Part shown: one piece after another, positions 1 to 9,500 of the stretch
Layout: every line of letters starts with the position of its first letter
How positions within the stretch are numbered: the stretch's first letter is position 1
DNA from: Lentisphaerota bacterium
GTDB taxonomy: Bacteria > Verrucomicrobiota > Lentisphaeria > Victivallales > Victivallaceae
Direction: 5' to 3'
NCBI GenBank assembly: GCA_015061575.1
Contig: SUWF01000012.1
Coordinates: forward strand, 1-64,000
Length of the DNA stretch: 64,000 nucleotides
The notes under the pieces: generated by a model
The model's database searches: none
What the model saw: the letters and a program-made list of their open reading frames with translations, nothing else
Told to the model about the DNA's origin: nothing
Program-made: the position numbers and the translations under genes

Positions 1-43
1 TTCCTTTCCCCCAAACCCCTTTTCTTTCAAAAAACCTTTTCCT

Positions 44-83
44 GGCCATTTTTATTTTTGCCTTTGCAAAAATAAAAATGGCC
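44..83. terminator. Perfect 18-bp inverted repeat (hairpin)
   Basis: Positions 44-61 and 66-83 are exact reverse complements around a 4-base loop. The arms are AT-rich in the middle and closed by a GGCC/GGCC end. The hairpin lies at the left edge before any gene in this window, so it could be a terminator of a gene to the left. The T- and A-runs inside the arms do not make a classical U-tract after the stem, so the role is uncertain. Confidence 0.4.
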
Positions 84-355
84 GATCTCGGTTTTAGAAA
101 TACTACTCAGCTTGGCGGCCGTGTAATGCTATAGTGGCTCGGCCACCATCGGGGCAGCACGGTAGAACCCCGGCAGATGCCGGGCGGCGGCATCACTGCG
201 TTCGCCGCCAGTCGCGAGGTCGGAGCGGTAGACCCCCGGCAGGCGCCGGGCGGCGGCATCACTTCGCCTTGTCCGCCGGAGCCTTGTGCGTAGGTGGATC
301 GCCGCCAGTCTTTTGAGAACCGTGTAGTGCATCAGTGGTTCATCCGCTGTCGTAG

Positions 356-391
356 TTTTTATAGGACTTATAGGACTTATAAGTCTTATAA
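356..391. repeat. Short TAGGACTTA repeat with palindrome
   Basis: The word ATAGGACTTATAGG is followed directly by the inverted form AAGTCTTATAA, giving a small direct repeat with an embedded dyad. It separates two blocks of the GC-rich repeats and shows no link to a gene. Confidence 0.4.
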
Positions 392-440
392 ACAAGCGCA
401 TGTCTACAATGATAGCGGCGGCGATTTCGCCGCCGGATCC

Positions 441-470
441 GTTATCGTCCGTTATTGTCCGTTATCGTCC
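441..470. repeat. Three tandem copies of a 10-bp unit
   Basis: GTTATCGTCC is repeated three times head to tail, with one substitution in the middle copy, and a fourth copy begins at 471 and breaks off. This is a minisatellite-like tract inside the gene-free left end. Confidence 0.7.
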
Positions 471-772
471 GTACTACTTAGCGCGCAAAACAGGCGTGCG
501 CCCTACAACTGCACTCCGCCAGCAGCAAGTGCGGTACGGTAGAACCCCGACTGGCTTGTCCGCCGTAGCCTCGTGCGAAGGTGGATGCCGGGCGGCGGCA
601 TCGCTTCGTTCGCCGGCAACTATTTTTGAGCATTTTTAACTGGGCAACATGTAAAAAAGTGTAAAAAAAGCGATTTTTTTGCCAAATATGATTTGCAAAA
701 GAGTTTTACCGGTGCTATCTTATGCTCAGGCGGAAATCTGTGTGCTGACATTTTTGTAATGTTATGTGTTAT

Positions 773-927
773 GTCGCATAATATACATTATGTTAAGTGA
801 ATTTGAACTCAAAAATCCTCTTTTTAGCTTAAAAAAAGCCTCCCCTTGGGTGTTTTATTTTTTTATAACTTCTTGAGTATAACTCTCTTAAAAAAATCGC
901 CACTTAACATAATGTATATTATGCGAC
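773..927. repeat. Perfect 27-bp inverted repeats flanking a 101-bp AT-rich core
   Basis: Positions 773-799 and 901-927 are exact reverse complements of each other. The intervening core (800-900) is AT-rich with A- and T-runs and carries no open frame. Each arm is itself nearly palindromic around CATAATRTAYATTATG. The pair lies about 180 bp before the first gene. A MITE-like element or a paired operator upstream of the repeat-protein gene would both fit. I see no clear target-site duplication. Confidence 0.65.
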
Positions 928-1104
928 GTGATGATTGACTGAATTTCTTCTAAGTGTTTTATTGAAAACTTGTTGCGATGTTTTTTGGAATGTGAAAAAA
1001 ATCCTGCAAGTTGCCCTGTTGAGTGTGATTCTTGTTGCCGGAAAATTTTTATCAACAGAAGAATTGCAGCTGAACAACCAAAAAACGAGAGGAGAAATGG
1101 TAAA

Positions 1105-4100
1105 ATGGCTACTTATTCTGGTTTGAATGTCGGGTATGGTCAAACGTTTGATATTGACCTATGGGGAGATTCGTATCAATGGCTTGGTTACTATTCCGGA
1201 ATGTACTATTGCAGAACTGTCAGAATCGATGGGGTCTCTGCTCCGGTTTATACCAGCAGCTATTCGGCCGTTTTGAATATTAAGCGGGCGGATAAAGTTG
1301 TTGGTTTGGATATCAATCGTGGATGGGATGAACTGGAAGAACCATATGACTGCAATCTCACAGTAGATGATATAGGTTATGATGAAGAGATCGGAAATTA
1401 TGCTTTTCAGAAGTTTGCCGTGGTAATGGTTGATGATGGGGCAAATGTATCCGATGTTAATTTATACCGCGGCTTGCTGGTTATCAATGATCCTGAGTTT
1501 GCCGACAATTCCTTGTCCGATAAATTTACCACTGTTGTTAATGGCTTGAAGCTGCTGGGTGAAAATTCTATCTGCTATGCTTTTGCTGATACCACCTTAA
1601 AGAATGTTTCGGTCAGTAACGGCTATCTTTACTCTGAGTCGGAAAATTTGGCTGATTTGACGGTTTCTGATCGCGGGTGGGTGCAGCTGTACGAAAATTC
1701 TGTTACTCAAATGCTGACTGTTGAAGGCGGGTTCGTGTCGGTATCAAGCGGTGCGTATGTTGAAAATATGACCGTCAGCGGCAGTGGCGAAGTTTATCTT
1801 TACGAAGATACTTTTGTTGATTATATCAGCGTAAAAGATGGCGGTTTGCTGTTGACTGAAGGTATACCAAGTATTGTTTCCGGGGTTATCGGCAAAGATG
1901 GTGTCGTGCTGGTCAGAAGTGCCAACAGTGCGCTTGATGATTGGGATTTTCAGGCTGGATCGTATGCTGTGATCGGTACTGGGGTTTATACGTCGGATAA
2001 TATGATAACTTATCAGCCGCTCCGGTTTGCTGCCGGAGTGAATGTCGGTTATGGTTTTGGAAACGATATGTTGTCTTACAGTACTGGTTCTACTCAGTAT
2101 ACAGTATCTGGCAATGAGTCAAAGAATTACACAATTGCGTATGAAGATTTGACCATGACAGATGGTCAGACAGCTTACAATCTTACGGTTTATGATGGCG
2201 GTACCTTTACTGCAACTGGCGGGGCAGTTGATGGTTTGAATGTAAAGATGAATTGGGCTGATTTGCAAGGTAAGTCTACTGCTCGCAACATTAAAGTGAC
2301 CGGTGAAATCCTTAATAATACTCTGGTTGCTTCCAAGTTGTATGCTTCAGGCAGCAGCACTACTCGTGAAGTTCAATTATATGACAACTGTTTTGCTGTT
2401 TATGAAGGAAAAGCGAACGGAACATATTTGGTGCTGCACGATCAAAGCGAACTTTACATGCAGGAAAACGCCACTGTCAATCAGATTGTTGTCAATGATG
2501 CCGGGTATTTTTATGCGACCGGAAATTCTACTGCTAAAAATGTCATCATTAATTCCGGTGTGGTTGATATTGGCGGTACAGCTAAACTGGAAACTGTTAC
2601 GGTCAACGGTGGTGCGCTGCATTTCTGGCAGAATGCACAGGGTACTTACATAACTATCAATTCCGGTGTGGTTGCAGTGCAAGGCACGATTGCCGGGGTG
2701 GAAGTTAAAAAAGGAGGCCGTTTGGCCCAGATCGGCGGAAAAATAGCCAGTTTTTCGCTGGCGGCAGGTTCATGGATATCAATTGAGGATTTTTCGTTGC
2801 TCTCCGGTTCATTCGATGCTTCGACGGTGACGGTAGGGTATGACTTTGCTTCCGGTTACTCCGGGCAGAAAAATATATACGAATCATACAAATATATTGT
2901 TACTTTCTACAGCAAATATACGGTTGCTGCCAACTATACTGCCAATGATATGTGTGTGTCGGCCGGCAATGATGACGTTATTCTCAACGGCAAGATGATT
3001 GACGGCGATATCGAAAATGGCTGTCTTACGGTCAATAGCGGCGCTTCCATATCCGGTATTGTCAATCTGTACGGCAGTACTTATTATTTGGAAGACGGTT
3101 ATCATGATGCCGCCGGTATCAACTTTACTTCCGATGATTGTTTTATCGAAGATGCCACGTTTAACTTCATGCTCGGAAATAATCAGCAGCTGAAGGATTA
3201 TACTGAAGATACTGATCTGACCGGTCTGGGACTGCAGTTCGACGAAAACTTCGGGGATGATGAAGACAGTTCCGCCAAGCTTTCGCTGACTATCGACAAA
3301 GATTTGGAAGGCGGCGAAGTCTACTCCATGTATCTGGGGAACGGTTTCCGGATGGATTCAGTGGCCATTTATGATAAAAATGGTGCTTATTTGGGCGAAG
3401 TTAGCAGTCAGAAGAGTTTGACTGTCGGCAACCAGACCATCCGGCTGGCGGCTTTGAATACCACCAATAAAGTCTACGAAAGATTGTGGGGCATTTATGT
3501 GGAAGTCAGCGCAGAGCCGGTGCCGGTTGCTGATTTGACAGTAACTTGCGCAGAGTCGTCCAGTGCTACTGCTGCTGATACTGTAACGATCAATTTCACA
3601 GTAAAAAATATTGGCGAGGCTGCGGCAGCTGCCAGCAAGTTGTATGTTTATAATGGTTCCGTTAAGCTGGCAGAAGTTGCGGTGGCGGCGTTGAGTGCCG
3701 GCGGAGATTATACCGGATCGTTCGAGGTGGCTGCCGGTTCGCTTGGTATTGGTAAACATACGCTCAGTCTGGTGGCTGATGCCGCCAATTCGGTGGATGA
3801 ATCCAACGAAAACAACAATACTGCTGCTCATGAGCTTACAGTTACTACTTCTACTCCGACTCCGATACCGCCTCCGACTCCGGAACCGGAAGTTGGGCGT
3901 AGTTTCTTTGCCGGTGCTTTTGGCGGCGGCAGCAAAGAGATGCTGTTGGTTTCTGAAAATGGTACTGCTAAAATTTATCAGAACAACATGTTGTGGAGCA
4001 ACATGAATTACGGTTCTGACTGGAGTGTTGCCGGGGTGGCGGATTTCAACGGCGATGGTAAGAGTGATATCTTGCGCAAACACATCAATGGTTTGGTGAT

Positions 4101-4797
4101 GGCGGATGTTTCCGATGGCAACGGCGGTTTTACAGCCCGGGTACTCAGCTCGGTTGGCGCCGGTTGGGCGATTGACGGAGCCGGTGACTTTAACGGTGAT
4201 GAGGTTGGCGATGTGCTGCTTTCTAATCCCACTGCTGCCAGCGATGGCAACCCCGATTATCCCAAAGATCAGCCTCCGATTGGCCTCTTGGGTTACTGGA
4301 AAGGCGGCACTGAGTGGACTTTGATCAACGGCTATTCCCCCGAATGGGAAATGGTTGCTACTGGTGACTTCAATAACGATGGCAAAACTGACATGCTCTG
4401 GCGCAATAAATTTATCGGCGCCGGTGACTTGACCTACAACGCCTATTGTGCGTGGGTGGTTGACAACGCCAACGATTGGCGCATGGTCAGCGTGGCCAAT
4501 CCTGACGAATGGGATTTCCTCTGCAGCGGCGACTTCAACGCCGATGGCTGCAACGATATCGCCATGATCAATGGCGATGGAGTAGTCGGCATCTGGGGCG
4601 TTTCAGACGGATACATGAACAGCTGGAGCATCCTCAGCGCCGTAACTGCTGAATGGGAACTTGCCGGAGTCGGCGACTTCAACGGTGACGGCACCGACGA
4701 CATCGCCTGGTGCAATACCGAATCCGGCCTGACCGGCTACTGGCAGGTCAACAACAAGCAAATGACCGCCTGGCAAAACATAGCCACAGTGGCGTAA
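1105..4797 (+). CDS. Giant strand-loop-strand repeat protein with CARDB and FG-GAP-like C-terminus
   Basis: This 1230-residue protein starts at the ATG at 1105, preceded by GAGAGGAG at 1088-1095; the frame is open further upstream but has no binding site there. Residues ~150-640 are irregular parallel-beta repeats (patterns such as NVSVSNGYLY, MTVSGSGEVYLYE) like the strand-loop-strand repeats of AIDA-type autotransporter passengers. Residues ~806-912 form a CARDB-like beta-sandwich ending in ESNENNN. A proline/threonine linker (~918-929) follows. Residues ~932-1230 carry FG-GAP/VCBS-like units (GDFNGDGTDDIAW). I see no signal peptide and no C-terminal barrel. With the heptosyltransferase next door, it is likely a glycosylated surface or secreted adhesin; that role is inferred. 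The last ~400 bp use more C-ending codons than the front. Confidence 0.8.
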   Translation: MATYSGLNVGYGQTFDIDLWGDSYQWLGYYSGMYYCRTVRIDGVSAPVYTSSYSAVLNIKRADKVVGLDINRGWDELEEPYDCNLTVDDIGYDEEIGNYAFQKFAVVMVDDGANVSDVNLYRGLLVINDPEFADNSLSDKFTTVVNGLKLLGENSICYAFADTTLKNVSVSNGYLYSESENLADLTVSDRGWVQLYENSVTQMLTVEGGFVSVSSGAYVENMTVSGSGEVYLYEDTFVDYISVKDGGLLLTEGIPSIVSGVIGKDGVVLVRSANSALDDWDFQAGSYAVIGTGVYTSDNMITYQPLRFAAGVNVGYGFGNDMLSYSTGSTQYTVSGNESKNYTIAYEDLTMTDGQTAYNLTVYDGGTFTATGGAVDGLNVKMNWADLQGKSTARNIKVTGEILNNTLVASKLYASGSSTTREVQLYDNCFAVYEGKANGTYLVLHDQSELYMQENATVNQIVVNDAGYFYATGNSTAKNVIINSGVVDIGGTAKLETVTVNGGALHFWQNAQGTYITINSGVVAVQGTIAGVEVKKGGRLAQIGGKIASFSLAAGSWISIEDFSLLSGSFDASTVTVGYDFASGYSGQKNIYESYKYIVTFYSKYTVAANYTANDMCVSAGNDDVILNGKMIDGDIENGCLTVNSGASISGIVNLYGSTYYLEDGYHDAAGINFTSDDCFIEDATFNFMLGNNQQLKDYTEDTDLTGLGLQFDENFGDDEDSSAKLSLTIDKDLEGGEVYSMYLGNGFRMDSVAIYDKNGAYLGEVSSQKSLTVGNQTIRLAALNTTNKVYERLWGIYVEVSAEPVPVADLTVTCAESSSATAADTVTINFTVKNIGEAAAAASKLYVYNGSVKLAEVAVAALSAGGDYTGSFEVAAGSLGIGKHTLSLVADAANSVDESNENNNTAAHELTVTTSTPTPIPPPTPEPEVGRSFFAGAFGGGSKEMLLVSENGTAKIYQNNMLWSNMNYGSDWSVAGVADFNGDGKSDILRKHINGLVMADVSDGNGGFTARVLSSVGAGWAIDGAGDFNGDEVGDVLLSNPTAASDGNPDYPKDQPPIGLLGYWKGGTEWTLINGYSPEWEMVATGDFNNDGKTDMLWRNKFIGAGDLTYNAYCAWVVDNANDWRMVSVANPDEWDFLCSGDFNADGCNDIAMINGDGVVGIWGVSDGYMNSWSILSAVTAEWELAGVGDFNGDGTDDIAWCNTESGLTGYWQVNNKQMTAWQNIATVA

Positions 4798-4816
4798 TCA
4801 AAAACAGTTATTCAGT

Positions 4817-4855
4817 GGGGGAGGCGACCTTTTAAACTGAAAGGCGCCTCCCTCC
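4817..4855 (+). terminator. Imperfect GC-rich hairpin after the first repeat-protein gene
   Basis: A stem built from GGGAGGCGACCTTT and AAAGGCGCCTCCC (one bulge) lies about 20 bases after the stop codon. It would end or protect the upstream transcript. No proper T-run follows, so it may be a weak or Rho-aided terminator. Confidence 0.5.
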
Positions 4856-4990
4856 GTAATATTCCCTTTGACAGCAAGGTTGGGATGGCCAAAAGAGTAC
4901 TTATTGGTGGATTTTTGCCATCTTACACGCATTTGCTGAAAATATGCAAATATTTTTTGCTTATTTTTAACTGCATGATTGATATATTTT

Positions 4991-5018
4991 TTGAAAAATC
5001 TGTTTGACGTGTTATATT
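4991..5018 (+). promoter_or_regulatory. Possible sigma-70-type promoter for the heptosyltransferase gene
   Basis: TTGAAA (4991-4996) and TATATT (5013-5018) are separated by 16 bases, about 100 bp before the ATG at 5121. The placement after a hairpin and before a new gene supports a promoter, but the match is by eye only. Confidence 0.4.
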
Positions 5019-5120
5019 AGGCTGACTGAGGACTTTTGCAAGTTTCCTCATTTGAGAGTTTTTCAGGTAGATAAACAACGTTTTTTACAAAATAAGCAAA
5101 AAAAAGGGAAGAGGCGAATC

Positions 5121-6476
5121 ATGAATGATAACCTTAACATCACTGTAAATCCGACTCCAATCGAAAATGTCAATGTCAGCGCTGGCCCGGCTGTTTCGGC
5201 AGCTCCGGCGGCTCCGGCAGCGGCTCCCGCTCCGGCCCAGCAGCCCCAGCCTGTGCAGCAGAAAATCTATGGCGATGTGCCGCAGATCCCCACGCAGGAT
5301 GCCGTGGAAGGTATCAAATTCGACTTCAACGATGGTATCCGGATCCTGTTTCCGCACAACGGCAAAGAGTATCATGTAACTTTTACGGATATCGATACCG
5401 GGATCATTCTTTACAGTGCCGATACGGTGCCGGGGGCTTATGTTACCAGCGTCAAGAAATTTTACATCCGCTTCCGTCTGATCATCCACGAAAAGGGCGG
5501 CAAAGAGCCGATCTTTACCTATGACTACGATGCCAAAGATAAAGAAGTCATGATCCAGCTGCCGGTCGGTACGCTGGGCGACAGCATCGGCTGGTTCAGC
5601 TATGTGGAACGTTTTCAGCTCAAGCACCAGTGCAAAGTTATTTGCGTTATGACGCCGTGGATCGCAGAAATCGTCAAGAATCAGTATCCGGATATCACTT
5701 TTATCGGGCCGGATGAAACCAAAAACTACTCGCCCTACGCCTGCTACTACATGGGCTTGTTCTTCCGCGGCGACGTGGATCATCAGCCGATCGACTTCCG
5801 TTACATCGGTCTGCACCGGACTGCCGGATACATTCTGGGCGTGGATCCGGACGATATTCCGCCCCGGGTCGATCTCTCCGCACCCCGGCAGATCAAAGAA
5901 AAATATGTCTGTATTGCCGCTCAAAGCTCCAGCCAGGCCAAATATTGGAACAATCCGTTCGGCTGGATGGAAGTGGTGCGCTTCCTGAAAGAAAACGGCT
6001 ACCGGGTCATTTGTATCGATAAAGAACGGGTGCATGGTACCGGTCTTAACTGGAACTACATACCCTATGGAGCTGAAGACTTTACCGGCGATAAACCCTT
6101 GCAGGAACGGATCAATCTGATTAAGGATGCCGATTTCTTCATCGGTCTTTCCAGCGGCTTGAGCTGGCTGGCCTGGTGCTGCAAAGTGCCGGTGGTGATG
6201 ATTTCCGGCTTTACGCACCCGACCAATGAATTTGCTACGCCCTACCGGGTGATCAACTATCACACCTGCCACAGCTGCTGGAACGATATGCGGTTGGATT
6301 TTGACCACTTTGACTTCCTGTGGTGCCCGCGTCAGAAGGGTACTGACCGGCATTTTGAATGTACTAAACTCATTTCGGCTGAGCAGGTTATTACTACCAT
6401 TAAGAAAGTGCCGACCTTTGTGCCGGCTGAAAAAACGGAAGCTGACGCCAAAGATAAGGCCAAGAATAAAAAATAA
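5121..6476 (+). CDS. Autotransporter strand-loop-strand O-heptosyltransferase (TibC/Aah-like)
   Basis: A 451-residue glycosyltransferase of the bacterial autotransporter heptosyltransferase type, which moves heptose from ADP-heptose onto Ser/Thr of strand-loop-strand repeats. From about residue 65 on it follows the family closely: FDFNDGIRILFP, then LPVGTLGDSIGW with D154 at the place of the proposed catalytic Asp of TibC, VDHQPIDFRYIGLHR, AKYWNNPFGW, GAEDFTGDKPLQER and GLSSGLSWLAW. Four cysteines (C383, C386, C402, C414) match the iron-binding Cys4 motif of the family. The start at 5121 is chosen for GGGAAGAGG upstream; the N-terminal ~60 residues are a Pro/Ala-rich tail not typical of the family. 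It lies between two large repeat proteins that are plausible substrates. Cytoplasmic. Confidence 0.9.
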   Translation: MNDNLNITVNPTPIENVNVSAGPAVSAAPAAPAAAPAPAQQPQPVQQKIYGDVPQIPTQDAVEGIKFDFNDGIRILFPHNGKEYHVTFTDIDTGIILYSADTVPGAYVTSVKKFYIRFRLIIHEKGGKEPIFTYDYDAKDKEVMIQLPVGTLGDSIGWFSYVERFQLKHQCKVICVMTPWIAEIVKNQYPDITFIGPDETKNYSPYACYYMGLFFRGDVDHQPIDFRYIGLHRTAGYILGVDPDDIPPRVDLSAPRQIKEKYVCIAAQSSSQAKYWNNPFGWMEVVRFLKENGYRVICIDKERVHGTGLNWNYIPYGAEDFTGDKPLQERINLIKDADFFIGLSSGLSWLAWCCKVPVVMISGFTHPTNEFATPYRVINYHTCHSCWNDMRLDFDHFDFLWCPRQKGTDRHFECTKLISAEQVITTIKKVPTFVPAEKTEADAKDKAKNKK

Positions 6477-6551
6477 TCCCCAGCCCGGCCGCCAGATTGC
6501 GTGGGGGATCCGCCAAGTTAGGAAAGCAGTGAAGATTAAGGAATACTGGTT

Positions 6552-9500
6552 ATGATCGGATATAAAGAGTCAGGAAGTGTGGAAACGTTTGAAAGCAATT
6601 CTGAAGCTGTAAAAATTGCGCAAGGCGGTTCCACTGGAGTATTGATGTCCACGCTATGGAATCAGTATGGCGTGGCCAATGTCGGAAATAATACTACGGT
6701 TACCTACAATGAGTATTGCCCGACTTCCGGTTCAACTCATACTTTGACCGGATGCACCAATACGGCGGCCGGTCAGCTGATCTATTACTTTATTGAAAAA
6801 TACGGTTTGGATCTGCAGCTGACTCTGAGTGTCAAAGATGAATACACCAGTGTGATGGAGGACGAAAATCTGACGATCCAGATCAAGGCGGATGGCTCCA
6901 CGCCCGGAACGCTTTCGTTTGATAAAATCAACGAAATGCTTGCTGATTTTGATATCAAATCTGCTGCGGATACCTCGGCGTTGGTCTATGCCTGCGGCGT
7001 GGTGCAGCAAGCCAGTTATGGCGTGGATGGTACCGCAACTGCCTGGAAGGAAAGCGTTTTTACCCGGGCAGGGCTGCAAAGCGTCAATTCCGTTCAGTTG
7101 TATTGGCCTACGGGATACTATTGGGGCAGTTTCGACGATTCCGGTGATGAAGTTGTCTACACTATAAGCGACGGCGCCTGGGAAGTTTTGATCGAAAATC
7201 TGCAGGCCGGTGCGCCGGTCGGTACCAGTTATCCCGGTCACGCTTTGATCATCGATGGCTACAATGCCGATGACGATACTTTCCACATCAACTTCGGCTG
7301 GGGCAACTACTCCAAGCATTTCGACAGTGAGGAAAATCTTTATCAAGGCACCGGCTGGTATACCCGGGAAGAGATGATCGCCCAGCAGTATTATGAATTT
7401 ATTTATGATTTGAGTTTGAATCCGGATACGACTTTTACGGTCAACGATGCCGATTTGTATGGTACCGGTACGCTGCTGCGGGCCTTTGAACGGGCCAATG
7501 GCGCAGTCGGCGACAACAATGTGGTCTTTGATGATGTGGTGGACGGAAAATCCGTGGAACTGCTTGACCGGGTGAATTTGGACGGAAATATTCAGGTGAG
7601 CAATTACAATATGAATGTAAAGGTCACCGGCTGCATCAGTTCCAACTGGGGGGATGGATTCTATCTTAAAAACAACGCTGCGGCTGATTTTGAGGATTTT
7701 TCCGGCGCGTTGATCGTCAATACCGATGGCTACAGTAATGTGGCGTTCGGCGCAAGTTCAAGCTCCGGAGGTGATTTTTCGATCAATACCAACGGTGCAT
7801 TGATCTACGGTGGAGGTTATGCTGTAGACAGCGATTATTCCGCCGGTGCGGATGCTGTTTTCAGCGCAATGAGTGATTACATGGAAAACGGCGGCAAACT
7901 TGCTGATTTTGCCGTCAAAGCTTCCCAATCAGCCTACAGTTTTTCAATCGGCAGTGGCGATGATACGATCGTCTTGGATAACAAGACGTTGTGTTTGGGC
8001 AATATGAAGCTGCATGGTGGAACTGATACGCTCACTGTGACCAACGGTTCCGAATTTTACGGTGATGTATATGACTGCGAAACGATCACCATTGACAGTA
8101 CCAGCCAAATCACCGGTGTGATCAAGAATAAGACTGATCTTAATCTGGTGCTGAAAGAAGAAAATTCCGCCAAGGCAATGTTGAAGATCACTTCCGAGCT
8201 TTCCTATATGGCCAGCCGTCTGGTCAATATCACGGTAAATGTGGCAGATGCGGTCAACACTGTTTATACGCTGCTGGATGCTTCCGGCTTGAAGGGCGCG
8301 GATACTTATCTGGCCGGTTTGGTTTTTACCATTACCGGCAGCGGCAAGGACGATTTCGATTTGAGCCTCAGCGGTACTGCGGCCAATGAATATGCGGAGC
8401 TTACCTTTAACAATGGAGTATATGCTTTGCAGCTGCAGCTCGATGATATAAAAGCGCCGACCGTACCGGGGGATTTGACGGCAGAGGTCTCCAACAATTC
8501 CGTGGTGCTCGATTGGAGCGATGCAGTTGATAATTACGGTGTTGTTGGCTATGAATACCGTTTTGGTACTGCAGCTCTGCTGGATACAGCAGAAGTATTC
8601 AGCGCGGCCGAAAGTACTGCAGCACTGGCTAATCTGAGCAATGGAACATACTATTTCCAGGTGCGGGCCTATGATGAAGCTGGCAACTGCTCTGACTGGT
8701 CGGAAGTGCAGAGTTTTGAAATCGATTACGTGTTTTCGCCGGTGACGGTGGTTTCTTCCGGAATTGTTACTGATTATGGCGAAAGTATGTATGGCAAAAA
8801 TCTGCTGGAAAATGATATAATGCATGTTTCCAGCGGCGGTTATGTTGAAAATACGGTCATTGATGCCGGTGGTATGATGAATGTTTCCGGCGGCGCTCTG
8901 GCCAGCAATACAACTGTAAAGGTCAGCGGCAATATGATCGTAGTCAGCGGCGGCAGCGCGGCAGATACGGTTATTGACGGCGGCGTTATGAGCGTCCGTC
9001 GCGGCGGTCAGGCAATTGGTATTGAGCTGCTCAATGGCGATTTTACCGTCTTTGGCGGTGCCGGGGTAAGCAGTGTTACAGTTTCTTCCGGCGCGGTGCT
9101 GCAGCTGGCAGCCAATGGTGCGGCCAGTGATGTGACTGTGATGGCCGGCGGGGTATTCAATGGTTTTACCATGCAGAATGACACTTCGTTTGATAGTTTG
9201 GATATGTTCTTTGATATCAGCGATGTAAGTGTTCTGAACAGTGCGGTAGTTTCCAGCGGTGCTGCTGCCGGAAACGTGGATGTCAAAGCCAATGCCACGC
9301 TTTACGTGCAAGCGGGCGGTTCGGCCAGTGTGGCGTTCAATCCTTGGGGTGGAAATGTGGTTTCGGCCAACGGCGCGTTTTTGGAATATCAGCAGCGGCA
9401 GGCAAATGTCTATTACGGCAGCTATGAAAGCGGGATCATTCAAAGCGGCGATGTGCTTGCCGATCTGCAAGTAGCTTCCGGCGAGGAGGTAATGGTTTAC

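Larger units (their letters stand above)
119..625. repeat. GC-rich imperfect direct repeats in a gene-free region
   Basis: A unit beginning CGGTAGAACCCC and containing GCCGGGCGGCGGCATC recurs at about 160-212, 226-300 and 537-620. A second motif, GTGTA(A/G)TGC followed by AGTGG, recurs near 121 and 321. Copies two and three share further text (TTGTCCGCCG, GGTGGAT), so they descend from a longer unit. Short open frames here are low-complexity products of the repeats, have no ribosome binding site and overlap on both strands; I do not call them genes. The repeats look like a REP/BIME-type or decayed mobile sequence; the family is unknown to me. Confidence 0.6.

Noticed and set aside
134-640. 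Short open frames at the left end
   Set aside because: They are translations of the GC-rich repeats, overlap on both strands, and lack binding sites.
5085-6353. A 422-codon open frame opposite the heptosyltransferase
   Set aside because: The plus-strand product matches a known enzyme family along its length.
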